A stretch of DNA of 64,000 bases from CAWCAL01 sp963695075 (GTDB lineage: Bacteria > Actinomycetota > Acidimicrobiia > Acidimicrobiales > CAWCAL01), in NCBI GenBank assembly GCA_963695075.1, contig CAVOFR010000008.1, positions 496,001-560,000 on the forward strand, read 5' to 3'. Position 1 is the stretch's first letter, and each line of letters opens with the position of its first letter. The translations under genes and the position numbers were made by a program. The notes beneath the pieces were generated by a model. That model was not told where the DNA came from. It worked only from the letters and a program-made list of their open reading frames with translations, and ran no database searches. Of the stretch, positions 45,901-54,221 are shown one piece after another.

Positions 45901-47765
45901 ATTCCTATGTCGTAGATGAAGCGGCGGCGCTCCCCCTCGACCTGGACCTCGTAAGGGATCTCGTCGATGACGACGGCCCCCAGATCGTGGAGGAGGGGGA
46001 TGAACTGGGTCAGCGTGATCGGACGTCCCGATCGGTACAGCTTGCAGCGCAACAGGGTCTCGTCGGCCTCGAGCGGTCGGTGCATGGCGACGTCGAGACC
46101 GCGATCCCCCAGCGCCTCGAGGTGATCGATGTCGCTGACCGCGCTCTCGGCGAACACATCGGCCCGGTAGGCGGCCGAGAACGCCGAGCCGTATCGGTCG
46201 AGCAGCGCGAGGCCTTGGTGTTCTCCATGGGCACCGATGAGGGCGGCTCGCAGGTAGTCGTCCCACGTACGGATGGCTCGGGTCAGCCGGGCCCGGACCG
46301 CGATGAGATCGGGCAGATCCTCCATGGCGGTCGGATCGGTGTAGATCACGAAGTGGATTCGAGCGAGCGAATCGTTGGAGATCTCGATGCTGAATCGTGA
46401 CGAACGGCCCTGGTAGGCATCCATCAGGATCCGTTCGATCTTGAGCCTGACATCGGTGCTGTGGCGATCTCGGGGCACGAACACCAGGCAGGACAGGAAT
46501 CGGCCGAAGTCATCGCGCCGGATGAGGAGGCTGACCTGACGTCGGTCCCGGAGATCGAGGATGGCGAGTGCCATCTCCTCGAGCCGATCGACGCCGGTCT
46601 GGATGAGCTCGTCTCTGGGATGGAGCTGCAGGATGTTCATCAAGCGGCTTCGGTCATGGCTACCCGGCGCGAAGTCCGATCGCCTGACCACCTCGGCCAC
46701 CTTGGCCCGAACAACCGGGATGTCCTCGACCCGACCGCTGTAGACGGCTGACGTGAAGAGCCCCAGGAAGCGTCGCTCGCCGGTCACCGATCCGTCCGGA
46801 GCGATCTCCTTGATCCCCACATAGTCGAACGGCACCGCTCGGTGCACGGTGGCGATCGAGTTGGCCTTGGTCAGATTCAGGATGTTCGGCCGTCGAGCAA
46901 GGTCGGTGACCTCACCCGGGAGCAGGTCGAGCCTGCGTGTCGTCGCCTCGGTCTGTCGCATGGTGCCGAGCCCGGTCGATGGCCGACTGACGATGCACGG
47001 ATGGCCGGGATCGTCGACGAAGTCGTATTCCCGGTAGCCGACGAACGTGAAATAGCCGGATTCCATCCAGCGCAGCAACGCCGCCACCTCGCTCGGGTGG
47101 GTGGCAACCGTCGCCTCGAACCGGGGGTCGGGTTCGGCGGCCCATTCGTCCAGCTCGTCGGCCAGGGCGCGGGCGCGCTCCCGCATGGGCAGCCAGTCGG
47201 TGACGGCGGAGCGCGTGTCATCGATGACCGCGAGGGTGTCCCGGCGCAGCTGCTCGATGTTGGCGCCGCTGGCGACCCGGTCCACCTCGACGTGCAGGAA
47301 CGACTCCATCGTGCCGGCGGCACCACCGTTCGGTGGGCTGATGCCGAGCATCCGATCGCCGCCGTCGCGTTCGACCACGGCGATGGGATGGACCAGAACG
47401 TGCACATGGCGCCCCTGTACCTCGAGCATCGCCAGAACGGAGTCCACGATGAAGGGCATGTCCTCGCAGACGAGGTCGATCACGGTGTGGCTGCTCGACC
47501 ACCCGTCTTCGTCGATGTCGGGGTTGTAGACCTGCACCAGCGTCTCCAGTGGTGCACGCTGTCCGGCCAGTTGCAGATGTCGGACCGCCGCGCCGTACAG
47601 GTCGACCGGGTCCTTGTCGGCCAGATCCTGGGGGGCGACCCGCTCGTAGTACAGGCGGATGAGGCGCTCGGCCTCGTCGGGTGGGACTCGGGTGTACAGC
47701 CGCCGGGTGAGGACGACCACCGCGTCGAGCAGAGCTGCCTTGACCTGTTCGGAGGTGTCTGTCAT
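42924..47765 (-). CDS. gdhB: NAD-specific glutamate dehydrogenase, 180-kDa class
   Basis: A 1613-residue enzyme that oxidatively deaminates glutamate to 2-oxoglutarate, the right length for the large GDH class (about 1600). ACT-like regulatory segments occupy roughly residues 30-680. The catalytic core follows: GGLRWSDRMEDYRTEILGLM with the substrate Lys region QSVKNSVIIPAGAKGGFV (about 830-860), and the NAD domain with VAGIGDMSGDVFGNGML. The C-terminal 500 residues form helical domains. Allosteric control by amino acids is known for the class. The gene is single; it is 85 nt from the ETF gene upstream. Confidence 0.95.
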   Translation of the reverse strand: MTDTSEQVKAALLDAVVVLTRRLYTRVPPDEAERLIRLYYERVAPQDLADKDPVDLYGAAVRHLQLAGQRAPLETLVQVYNPDIDEDGWSSSHTVIDLVCEDMPFIVDSVLAMLEVQGRHVHVLVHPIAVVERDGGDRMLGISPPNGGAAGTMESFLHVEVDRVASGANIEQLRRDTLAVIDDTRSAVTDWLPMRERARALADELDEWAAEPDPRFEATVATHPSEVAALLRWMESGYFTFVGYREYDFVDDPGHPCIVSRPSTGLGTMRQTEATTRRLDLLPGEVTDLARRPNILNLTKANSIATVHRAVPFDYVGIKEIAPDGSVTGERRFLGLFTSAVYSGRVEDIPVVRAKVAEVVRRSDFAPGSHDRSRLMNILQLHPRDELIQTGVDRLEEMALAILDLRDRRQVSLLIRRDDFGRFLSCLVFVPRDRHSTDVRLKIERILMDAYQGRSSRFSIEISNDSLARIHFVIYTDPTAMEDLPDLIAVRARLTRAIRTWDDYLRAALIGAHGEHQGLALLDRYGSAFSAAYRADVFAESAVSDIDHLEALGDRGLDVAMHRPLEADETLLRCKLYRSGRPITLTQFIPLLHDLGAVVIDEIPYEVQVEGERRRFIYDIGIRLEQELDQDGRARFRDAVLAVWSEEAESDSFARLVTAAGLSWRDVTVLRAYARYLVQFGTHFSPAYVRETVNRNPRIARLLVALFHLRFDPEEHDTAAAGDKRTELLEAIDLVPSLDADRILRSFVALVDATVRTNHWQRDGSGHPRPALAFKLDLSEVAFVPKPVPTAEIFVYSPRTEGVHLRSGRVARGGLRWSDRMEDYRTEILGLMKAQSVKNSVIIPAGAKGGFVARQLPPGGDREATTAEVAACYRIFVGALLDLTDNRVDGETVGPPRLVRLDGDDPYLVVAADRGTAAFSDIANEIAEARGFWLSDAFASGGSTGYDHKRLAITSRGAWVSVQHHFRSLGVDPDRTEFTVAGIGDMSGDVFGNGMLRSEKTRLVVAFDHRHIFVDPDPDAAASFGERKRLFDLPQSSWDDYDRALISPGGGVFSRNAKAIEIASEMADALGLPGDVRELTPNQLIRAALTSPVDLLWNGGIGTYVKASTETHADVGDRTNEAVRVDADELRCRVVVEGGNLGVTQLARVEFASVGGRINTDAIDNSGGVDCSDHEVNLKILLSQAEAEGDLTRKHRDQLLLAMADEVCAQVLANNDAQNETLTAAVAQAPGMVEAHQRQMDVLAGRANLDRELEALPTDAQLDARRSRGRGLTRPELAVLLAFTKNLLAAELELSDLPSDPTFDRPLLSYFPGQIDELYSDLALRHPLRTELIATVVANQLVNRGGISMVHRLTGETSATVADIARAHTAAWRIYDLDPLWGSVAELDHRVKADVRTELQLDVKRLGERATRWLLRNEAQPIDIETMVATYAEPVRSLHDIVVGSAGDPPAEDGEKIDELVRHGVPEDLARRVEATGPAFGFLDLSQVAARTKVGLDTVAAISGALGEQLELWWLRQLVIDLPRTDYWETMARSALRDEFFREHATLTAAVLGFTGPDDSLAADAAVAEWLRSNAVTAERCRQTFADIRASGVHDLARVSVAVRSLSQLGRSH

Positions 47766-47850
47766 GAGGACCCGCCCTCAAGGTACCCGGTCGGTCGGAC
47801 GATTCGTGGGGAACCGCCATGACCCTCTGTCGCAGCCGACCTGCTGCCGC

Positions 47851-49692
47851 TCAGCGATGCGATTCGATCGCTCTCATCAGCGGGGGGAGCGCCTCGGCCA
47901 CGTCCGCGACGATCCCGAAGTTGGCCAAGCGAAAGATCAGAGCCTCCGGGTCCCTGTTCACCGCGACGACCGTGCGGGCGGCGCGCATTCCGACGGTGTG
48001 CTGAAGGGCACCTGAGATGCCACAGGCGATGTAGAGACGAGGATGCACCGATGTGCCCGTCTGTCCGACCTGGAACGAGCGCGGGGCGAGCCCGGCCTCG
48101 ACCGCACCCCTGGACGCCGCCACGCGACCGCCGATCGCCGCCGCCAGATCCTCGAGCAGGTGCCAGCTGTCCGAGCCGCAACCGGCGCCACCGGCGATGA
48201 CGACATCGGCATCGTTCAGCGCGACGTCGGCGTCACCGATCTCGCGGGCGAGGACCTCGACGCGGAGGTCCTCGGGCTCGAAGGTCGCATCCGCTCGCTC
48301 GACCCGCGCCTCCTTGCGATTCGGCTCGATGCGGAACACCCCGGGACGAACGGTCGCCATCTGCGGGCGGGCGACCGGGCAGATGCACGTGGCCAGGACC
48401 CCGCCGCCCATCGCCGGCCGCACCTGGTGCAGGAGTTGGTCGTAGCGGGCTCCCCGTCGCTCCCAGGGGCCGACCGCCAGGTCGGTGCAGTCCGCGGCGA
48501 GGCCGGTCCCCAGCAGCGACGCGACCCTCGGAGCGAGGTCCCGACCGGTGGTCGTCGCTCCGAAGAGGATCGCCGCCGGCCGACGATCGGCGGCCAGCTC
48601 CGCGAGCACTCGGGCGTGTGGTTCGGCCCGGTAGGGATCCAGCTCGTCGTGCGCCACGGTCAACACCACGTCCGCGCCGTGGTCTCCGGCTCCGGCCGGC
48701 TCGTGCCCCGCGGCGCCCGTCAACGACACCGCCGCCACCGAACCGTCCAGCAGAGGTGCCAGTTCGGTCGCCTTCGTCAGCAGCTCGAGCGACACGGGGA
48801 GCAGGCCGTTCCGGCCGGCCTCGACGACGACCCACACCGAGGGCTCTCTCGGGTCCGGTTCGGCAACCGGTGGAAGAACCTCGCTGGATTGCTCTTTCGT
48901 CGGCGGGATCCACGCGTGGTCGGTCGCCCCGAGGGTCGCGAGCTCCTCGGCGAGATCGTCGTAGTCGAATCCGTCGCTTCCGACGTAGCGACAGGTCCGA
49001 TCCGCCAGCGCGGTAGGAGTCATCTGAGCAACCTTCGTGGGCGAGGCACCGAGGCCGACCTGCGACTCGTCCAGGCCCACGTCCGCCGCCGACATCCGCT
49101 CGATGTCGGCCCCGGCCGCCTTGCGGCGACCGATAGCCGTGGGATACCGGGGCTGAAAGCCGGTCTCGGCGATGGTGAGCAGCGCCGGGACCGGCAGGCG
49201 GAGTCGTTCGAACCCGCCCTCTACGATCCGCCGCACGATCAGGTGATCGGACTCGAGGTGAGCCGACTCACATCCCGTCGCCTGAGGCCAGCCGAGTCGC
49301 TGGGCGACCGACGGCCCGACCTGTCCCGTCTCGCCGTCGAGCGCCGACATCCCGCAGACGACGAGGTCGGCGCCACCGAGGCCGTTGATCGCAGCCGCGA
49401 GCGCATTGGCGGTCGCCCACGTGTCCGAGCCGGCCAGAAGTCGATCGCAGAGGAGGACACCGCGGTCCGCCCCCAGGGACACCGCCTCGCGCAGCGCCAC
49501 CTCCGCCTGTGACGGTCCCATCGACAGCGCGATGACCTCGTCGGCCAGTTGGACCGCTGCTTCGACAGCGTGGAGATCGGCTGGGTTCGTGATCGCCGAC
49601 GCACCCCGACGATCGATGGTCCCGTCCGGGCGCACGCCCACCGGGCTGGCGCGCACGTCGGGCACCTGCTTCACCAGGACGATCGCTCTCAT
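47851..49692 (-). CDS. Electron transfer flavoprotein, beta-alpha fusion
   Basis: A 613-residue natural fusion. Residues 1-250 are ETF beta (MRAIVLVKQVPD, GMSALDGETGQVGPSVAQRLG); residues 275-613 are ETF alpha with the FAD-binding GQTGTSVHPRLYIACGISGALQH near residue 540 and VAVNRDPEALIF. No stop or frame change separates them; the linker is an acidic Pro-rich stretch (about 250-275). It carries electrons from acyl-CoA dehydrogenases or similar flavoenzymes to the quinone pool. The ATG at 49692 follows AAGGTGG; a GTG three codons upstream is possible. No ETF-quinone oxidoreductase is in the window. Confidence 0.9.
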   Translation of the reverse strand: MRAIVLVKQVPDVRASPVGVRPDGTIDRRGASAITNPADLHAVEAAVQLADEVIALSMGPSQAEVALREAVSLGADRGVLLCDRLLAGSDTWATANALAAAINGLGGADLVVCGMSALDGETGQVGPSVAQRLGWPQATGCESAHLESDHLIVRRIVEGGFERLRLPVPALLTIAETGFQPRYPTAIGRRKAAGADIERMSAADVGLDESQVGLGASPTKVAQMTPTALADRTCRYVGSDGFDYDDLAEELATLGATDHAWIPPTKEQSSEVLPPVAEPDPREPSVWVVVEAGRNGLLPVSLELLTKATELAPLLDGSVAAVSLTGAAGHEPAGAGDHGADVVLTVAHDELDPYRAEPHARVLAELAADRRPAAILFGATTTGRDLAPRVASLLGTGLAADCTDLAVGPWERRGARYDQLLHQVRPAMGGGVLATCICPVARPQMATVRPGVFRIEPNRKEARVERADATFEPEDLRVEVLAREIGDADVALNDADVVIAGGAGCGSDSWHLLEDLAAAIGGRVAASRGAVEAGLAPRSFQVGQTGTSVHPRLYIACGISGALQHTVGMRAARTVVAVNRDPEALIFRLANFGIVADVAEALPPLMRAIESHR

Positions 49693-49794
49693 CGACACCA
49701 CCTTCGCCCGAGTCGGGTGACCCGGCCAGGGTCCGAGGTCCTCTCCCGTGTGGGTGGCCGGCTCGCATCGAGGTCACCCGAGCTCAGCGGCGGA

Positions 49795-50220
49795 TCATCC
49801 CGGGGCGCAAACGTACGTTTCGAATCCGGCGCGCACGTCAGCGGGGATCCGGGCCGGTCGTCCGGTTTCCAGACGGACGAACAGGCCGCGCTGCACGGCC
49901 CGTGCTGCAACCTCCGGCTCGGCGCCGGCGACCACCTCGAAGTGCAGCACGGCCGAGGCCGCTCGAAGCTCCGAGAGCCACAACGCGATCTGCACCGGCT
50001 CCTGGAGTCGCACGGGTCGGAGATAGTCGATCTCGGTCCGGGCGATGATCGGGGCGACTCCCGAGGCGACCATGTCGTCGATCGGCATGCCGATCTCGTC
50101 GAGGAAGCGTACGCGGGTCATCTCGAGCCAGCGCAGGTACACGATATTCGACACGTGGTCCGCGAAGTCGATGTCGAAGGTGAAGACCTCGACATCGGTC
50201 CGGAACACCTCTCCAGCCAT
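49795..50220 (-). CDS. Acyl-CoA thioesterase (4HBT hotdog fold)
   Basis: A 141-residue hotdog protein. FDIDFADHVSNIVYLRWLE near residue 15 matches the active-site block of YbgC/4-hydroxybenzoyl-CoA thioesterases, with the Asp and the HVxN pair. TTGGAGG precedes the ATG at 50220. It probably hydrolyses acyl-CoA in the cytoplasm. It is 102 nt upstream of the ETF gene on the same strand, so both may serve fatty-acid oxidation. Confidence 0.85.
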   Translation of the reverse strand: MAGEVFRTDVEVFTFDIDFADHVSNIVYLRWLEMTRVRFLDEIGMPIDDMVASGVAPIIARTEIDYLRPVRLQEPVQIALWLSELRAASAVLHFEVVAGAEPEVAARAVQRGLFVRLETGRPARIPADVRAGFETYVCAPG

Positions 50221-50434
50221 GGCGACCTCCAAGGGAGATGAGGTTACGGGAGACAGGTGGACCTCCGACGGAGCGCGGAATTCCGCGAACTCGACGACTC
50301 CCCGATCCCGCGAGTCCAGCCACGCACCTTCTACCAGATCACCTCGTGTCACGTGAGCCGAAACCCGGTCTCGATCCACTTCGCGACAGGCCGGGTCCCG
50401 ACGGTACCGGTCGGAATGGCGCGATGATGGTCGG

Positions 50435-50857
50435 GTGCCTGTGGGACGAACCAAGGATGCGGGTTGGCAGATCGGCGTGTCGATCACGGTCGACCGGCCG
50501 GCAGCGGAGGTCTGGGATCTGCTCGTCGCGGCCGAGGGCCTCGCCGTCTGGCTCGGACCGGGCACCGAGCTCAGTGGCGAGCGGGGCGACCAGTACGAAA
50601 CATCGGACGGCGTCGTCGGCGAGATCCGCAGCTTCCGCGAGGAAGACCGGATTCGACTCACCTGGCAACCCCCGGAGTGGGACCACGACACCACCGTCCA
50701 GATCGCTCTCGACGACCGAGGCGCCAAGACCGGTGTCCGATTCCACCAGGAACGACTCGCCAGCGCCGAGGAGCGGGAGCAACAGCGACGGCACTGGAAG
50801 TCGGTCGCCGAGCGATTGCGCCCATTGTTCGTTGACCGCCCTACCCCGTCCGGATAG
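50435..50857 (+). CDS. SRPBCC (AHSA1-like) domain protein
   Basis: A 140-residue START/Bet v1-like fold: VSITVDRPAAEVWDLLV at the start, an acidic middle beta sheet and WKSVAERLRPLF at the end are typical of AHSA1-type SRPBCC proteins, which bind hydrophobic ligands in a cavity. The start is taken as the GTG at 50435; no strong ribosome binding site is seen. Function unknown. Confidence 0.75.
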   Translation: MPVGRTKDAGWQIGVSITVDRPAAEVWDLLVAAEGLAVWLGPGTELSGERGDQYETSDGVVGEIRSFREEDRIRLTWQPPEWDHDTTVQIALDDRGAKTGVRFHQERLASAEEREQQRRHWKSVAERLRPLFVDRPTPSG

Positions 50858-50893
50858 CGGCGGTACCGCCCGTTGGCATCGCCGATCACCGAA

Positions 50894-50935
50894 CTCGCGG
50901 CCTGAGAGCTCACATCTGGGTTCTGAGGCCGCGAG
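50894..50935. repeat. 42-nt imperfect palindrome
   Basis: Arms CTCGCGGCCTGAGA (50894-50907) and TCTGAGGCCGCGAG (50922-50935) pair over 14 positions with one mismatch and a 14-nt loop. It lies in the 203-nt gap between the SRPBCC gene and the gene at 51061. No T-tract follows. Nothing else is recognised in this gap. Confidence 0.55.
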
Positions 50936-51060
50936 CTCGGCCTGGAAGCGCGGGATCGGAGAGACGTTGAGCGATCAGGAGGCGAGATCTTCCTGGAGCC
51001 CGCGGCCCGGGTCCGGGCCCTCGACGTCGATCCGACGCTCGGTGGAGTGGTGGCACACCG

Positions 51061-53469
51061 GTGAGCGACGACCAGATCGAGGACAACATCCGTGAATTGG
51101 CTCCGGTCACGCCGACTCGCGTGAACCGGCATTCGGCTTCCGAGCCGGCAGGCGGACGCAACCCGTCGCCCCGTCACCGGGCCAGGACGGACATCGGTAA
51201 CCTCCGAGCCGTGCGCAGCGACCTCGTACGACGCGACTTCACGAGGCTGGCAGGCCTGCTGGGGATCTGCGGATTCGCCATCACCCAGCCGGTACTCGGT
51301 GTGTTCGGCGATGCCCCGGAGCAGTTCGTGTTCCGAGGCGCCTCCACGACGGACATCATCCTCTTCGCCTTGCTCGTAGCGATCGGCCCGGCGGTTCTGT
51401 TGTGGCTGCCGGGTGTGCTGGCGGGACTCCCCTCGGACCGAGCCGGAAACGTCGCCCATCTGGCGGCGGTCACGCTCGGCCTCTTCGTCGGGCTGCTGCA
51501 GGCAATCCATCACCTGCTCGGGACTGCGGGTCCTGCCAAGGCGCTGCTCGCCGCGCTCGCGGCCGGCGTCGGCGCGTGGCTCTACCGGCGCTTCGAGCCT
51601 GCCCGCTCGTGGGCGCAGCTGATGGCCTTCTCCTCGGTGATCTTCGTCGGGCTCTTCCTGTTCTCCAGCCCAACGGGCGAGTTGGCGTTCGCGGACCCGC
51701 CCGAAGTCGTCGAGCTGGCCACCGCGCCCTCGGCCGGCGACGAAACGCTTCCGGACATCGTGATGGTCGTTCTCGACGAGCTACCGACCGCCTTGCTCCT
51801 CGACCAGTCGGGCGAGATCGACCCGATCCGCTACCCCGCGCTGGCGGCGTTCGCCGACGACGCCACCTGGTATCGCTCGTACACGACGGTCACCGCGGAG
51901 ACGGTGAAGGCGGTACCCGCCATCCTGAGTGGACAGCTCCCCACCGCGTCGAGCGGTTCCGTCTGGACGAGCCAGCCCGACAATCTGTTCCGACTGCTCG
52001 GGGGCACCTATCACCTCACCGTGTCGGAGTCGCTCACCCGACTCTGCCCGGAGGAGTGGTGTGGCACGTCGCTGACTCCCCCCGGGGCGGCCATATCGGC
52101 GCCGTCCCCGGCGGACTCGTCGACGACGCCCGGTGACGCGACACTCGGGCCCGACCGAGGCGGGCTCTCCCGATTGCTGCGCGACGCGCTCGACGCCTGG
52201 GGAGACCAGATAGCGCTGAACCGAGATGTCGGACCTGTGCTCACCGGCTTCGAGGAGACAGCCGTCGAGGCACCGACCACCGTGACGACGACCTCGGCCT
52301 CCCCTCTCGACACCCCCACGGTTCCGGACGGCTCGGCTCGTCCGTTCCAGTTCCCCGATGATGATCGAGCTTCGGAGCTTCCCCGGGTCGAGGCGTTCAG
52401 AGCTGCGTTCGAGCCCAGCGAGAAACCGACGCTCTACTACCTGCACCTTCTGCTGCCGCACGCGCCGTACGTCCTGACCGAGTCCGGGGAGAAGTACGAC
52501 GGACCCGCCGTCGGGCGGGGAACCACCGCCGAATGGGACACCGAGATCGTCGCTCAGCAGATGGCGCTCCAGATGCAGTTCACCGACCGACTCCTCGGGG
52601 ACATCCTCGACGACGCGACCGAGGCCGGCGTGTACGACGACGCCATCGTGGTCGTGTTGGCCGATCACGCTGCCGGTCTCGACTCCGAGAAGGTCTCGCG
52701 GTACTACGACGGAACGAACGCCTCGGCACTCATGGTCACACCCCTGTTCATCAAAGCCCCCAACCAGTCCGCCGGCGTCGTCAGCGATGCTCCGGTCGAG
52801 GCGGTCGACGTCCTGCCCACCCTCGCCGACATGCTGGACATCGAGGTGCCATGGCCGACGGACGGCGCCTCGGTGCTCGGAGGTGATCCACGGTACGTCG
52901 ACCCCGGATGTGAGGACATCCGCCGCTACGTACGCTTCGAGATCTTCCTCGTGGGGGGCGAACCGGGGGATGCCGACCTGTACGACTTCTGCGCGAGTGA
53001 CATCGTTCCAGAGGGTCTCGACCCCCTCCTCGGCGAACTGAGACCGGACGACGAGTGGGACACGGCCGCCCTGGCCCGACTCACACCGTTCGACCAGCTC
53101 ATGGGACGGCCCTGGACCGACCTCGAACCGCGACGAAGCGAGACGAGTGTCATGCTCGATCGATCAACGGCGACGACCGAGGGTAGGTCGCCGCCGCTCG
53201 GAGTCGTTCGTGGCTCCGTCGAGGAGACCATCAGCCAGAAGTGGGTCGCCGTAGCGATCGACGGCCGCGTCGCGGGCATCTCGAAGATCTACGACACGGA
53301 ATCGTTTCTGATGGATGAAGCGTTCGCGGCCGAGCTCGAGGCCGAGAACCAGTTCACGGTCATCGTCCCATCGGAGCTGCTCAGCGAGGACGGCTATGAC
53401 ATACGGGTCGCCGCCCTCGAGTCGGTCGACGGCAGGCTCGTCGCGTCGGAGCTGTCGGTGACCCGCTGA
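51061..53469 (+). CDS. Membrane-anchored sulfatase/phosphoglycerol-transferase-fold protein
   Basis: An 802-residue protein with a hydrophilic head (1-55), about five membrane helices (roughly 60-210) and a large outer alkaline-phosphatase-fold domain. The metal Asp is in DIVMVVLDELPT, the nucleophile region is TVTAETVKAVPAILSG, and later metal ligands are in YLHLLLPHAPYV and VVVLADHAAG. No CxPxR formylglycine motif is present, so Thr is the likely nucleophile and the protein resembles LTA-synthase-like transferases more than true sulfatases. The GTG start at 51061 is the first in frame. Probably modifies or cleaves a cell-surface glycolipid or polymer. A C-terminal 150-residue beta-rich extension is unassigned. 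Confidence 0.8.
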   Translation: MSDDQIEDNIRELAPVTPTRVNRHSASEPAGGRNPSPRHRARTDIGNLRAVRSDLVRRDFTRLAGLLGICGFAITQPVLGVFGDAPEQFVFRGASTTDIILFALLVAIGPAVLLWLPGVLAGLPSDRAGNVAHLAAVTLGLFVGLLQAIHHLLGTAGPAKALLAALAAGVGAWLYRRFEPARSWAQLMAFSSVIFVGLFLFSSPTGELAFADPPEVVELATAPSAGDETLPDIVMVVLDELPTALLLDQSGEIDPIRYPALAAFADDATWYRSYTTVTAETVKAVPAILSGQLPTASSGSVWTSQPDNLFRLLGGTYHLTVSESLTRLCPEEWCGTSLTPPGAAISAPSPADSSTTPGDATLGPDRGGLSRLLRDALDAWGDQIALNRDVGPVLTGFEETAVEAPTTVTTTSASPLDTPTVPDGSARPFQFPDDDRASELPRVEAFRAAFEPSEKPTLYYLHLLLPHAPYVLTESGEKYDGPAVGRGTTAEWDTEIVAQQMALQMQFTDRLLGDILDDATEAGVYDDAIVVVLADHAAGLDSEKVSRYYDGTNASALMVTPLFIKAPNQSAGVVSDAPVEAVDVLPTLADMLDIEVPWPTDGASVLGGDPRYVDPGCEDIRRYVRFEIFLVGGEPGDADLYDFCASDIVPEGLDPLLGELRPDDEWDTAALARLTPFDQLMGRPWTDLEPRRSETSVMLDRSTATTEGRSPPLGVVRGSVEETISQKWVAVAIDGRVAGISKIYDTESFLMDEAFAAELEAENQFTVIVPSELLSEDGYDIRVAALESVDGRLVASELSVTR

Positions 53470-53505
53470 GCCGAGTCGACACATCCTGGGATCAAGCCCG
53501 CGTTT

Positions 53506-54108
53506 TCAACGACCCAGCACGGCTACGAGGAACCCGGAATCGTCGGTGAAGGGACGCAGGTCCCACGTCTCCAGTTGCAGTTCCAGGACCAACCCCACTT
53601 CGCCGACATCGGCGCGGAACTCGTCGAATTCGTAGCCACGTCCCGACCCGAATCCCACGACCACTCGCCCGGACCCACGAAGGTGGCCGCCCAGTCGGGC
53701 CAGAACCGCCCGGCGCGTGCTCGGCGCCAGGAACGGCATCACGTTCCCTGCTGCGACGATCACATCGAAGCCGTCCTCGACGCCACGGGCCGCCAGGTCG
53801 AGCTCGGCCAGATCGCCCACCAGCCATGTCGGCCCGGGATGGTCCTGTTCGGCCGCTGCTATCAGCACCGGATCGACGTCGACGCCGACCACCTCGTGAC
53901 CGAGCTCGGCGAGAAACGCACCGACCCGCCCGGGCCCACATCCCGCGTCGAGGATGCGAGCTCCACGGGGCACCATCGCGTCGATGAACCGGGCCTCCCC
54001 CGCCAGGTCGTCGCCAGCCGCGGCCATGGATCGGAACCGTTCGACATACCACGTCGAGTGGTCCGGATTCTCGGCCGTGATCTCTTCCCATCCACTCCGC
54101 TCGACCAC
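53506..54108 (-). CDS. Class I SAM-dependent methyltransferase
   Basis: A 200-residue enzyme. Motif I is ILDAGCGPGRVGAFLAELG with the following acidic VVGVDVDP; motif IV-like DVIVAAGNVMPFL follows. The GTG start at 54108 is preceded by AAGGAGCAACT and gives the family-typical N-terminus ITAENPDHSTWYVERFRS; the much longer open frame upstream is spurious. Substrate unknown. Convergent with the gene at 51061. Confidence 0.87.
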   Translation of the reverse strand: MVERSGWEEITAENPDHSTWYVERFRSMAAAGDDLAGEARFIDAMVPRGARILDAGCGPGRVGAFLAELGHEVVGVDVDPVLIAAAEQDHPGPTWLVGDLAELDLAARGVEDGFDVIVAAGNVMPFLAPSTRRAVLARLGGHLRGSGRVVVGFGSGRGYEFDEFRADVGEVGLVLELQLETWDLRPFTDDSGFLVAVLGR

Positions 54109-54221
54109 AGTTGCTCCTTCTGCCCACGGTCTGGGCGAAGAGCCGACCCTATTCCACCGCCGGCGGGGCGAGGAAGACGTGGGTCCACCGGTCGGAAGGG
54201 AACTCGCCTTCCGAGGTTCCG

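Noticed and set aside
44058..46400. A 780-codon open frame opposite the glutamate dehydrogenase
   Set aside because: Antisense shadow of a strongly conserved 1613-residue enzyme.
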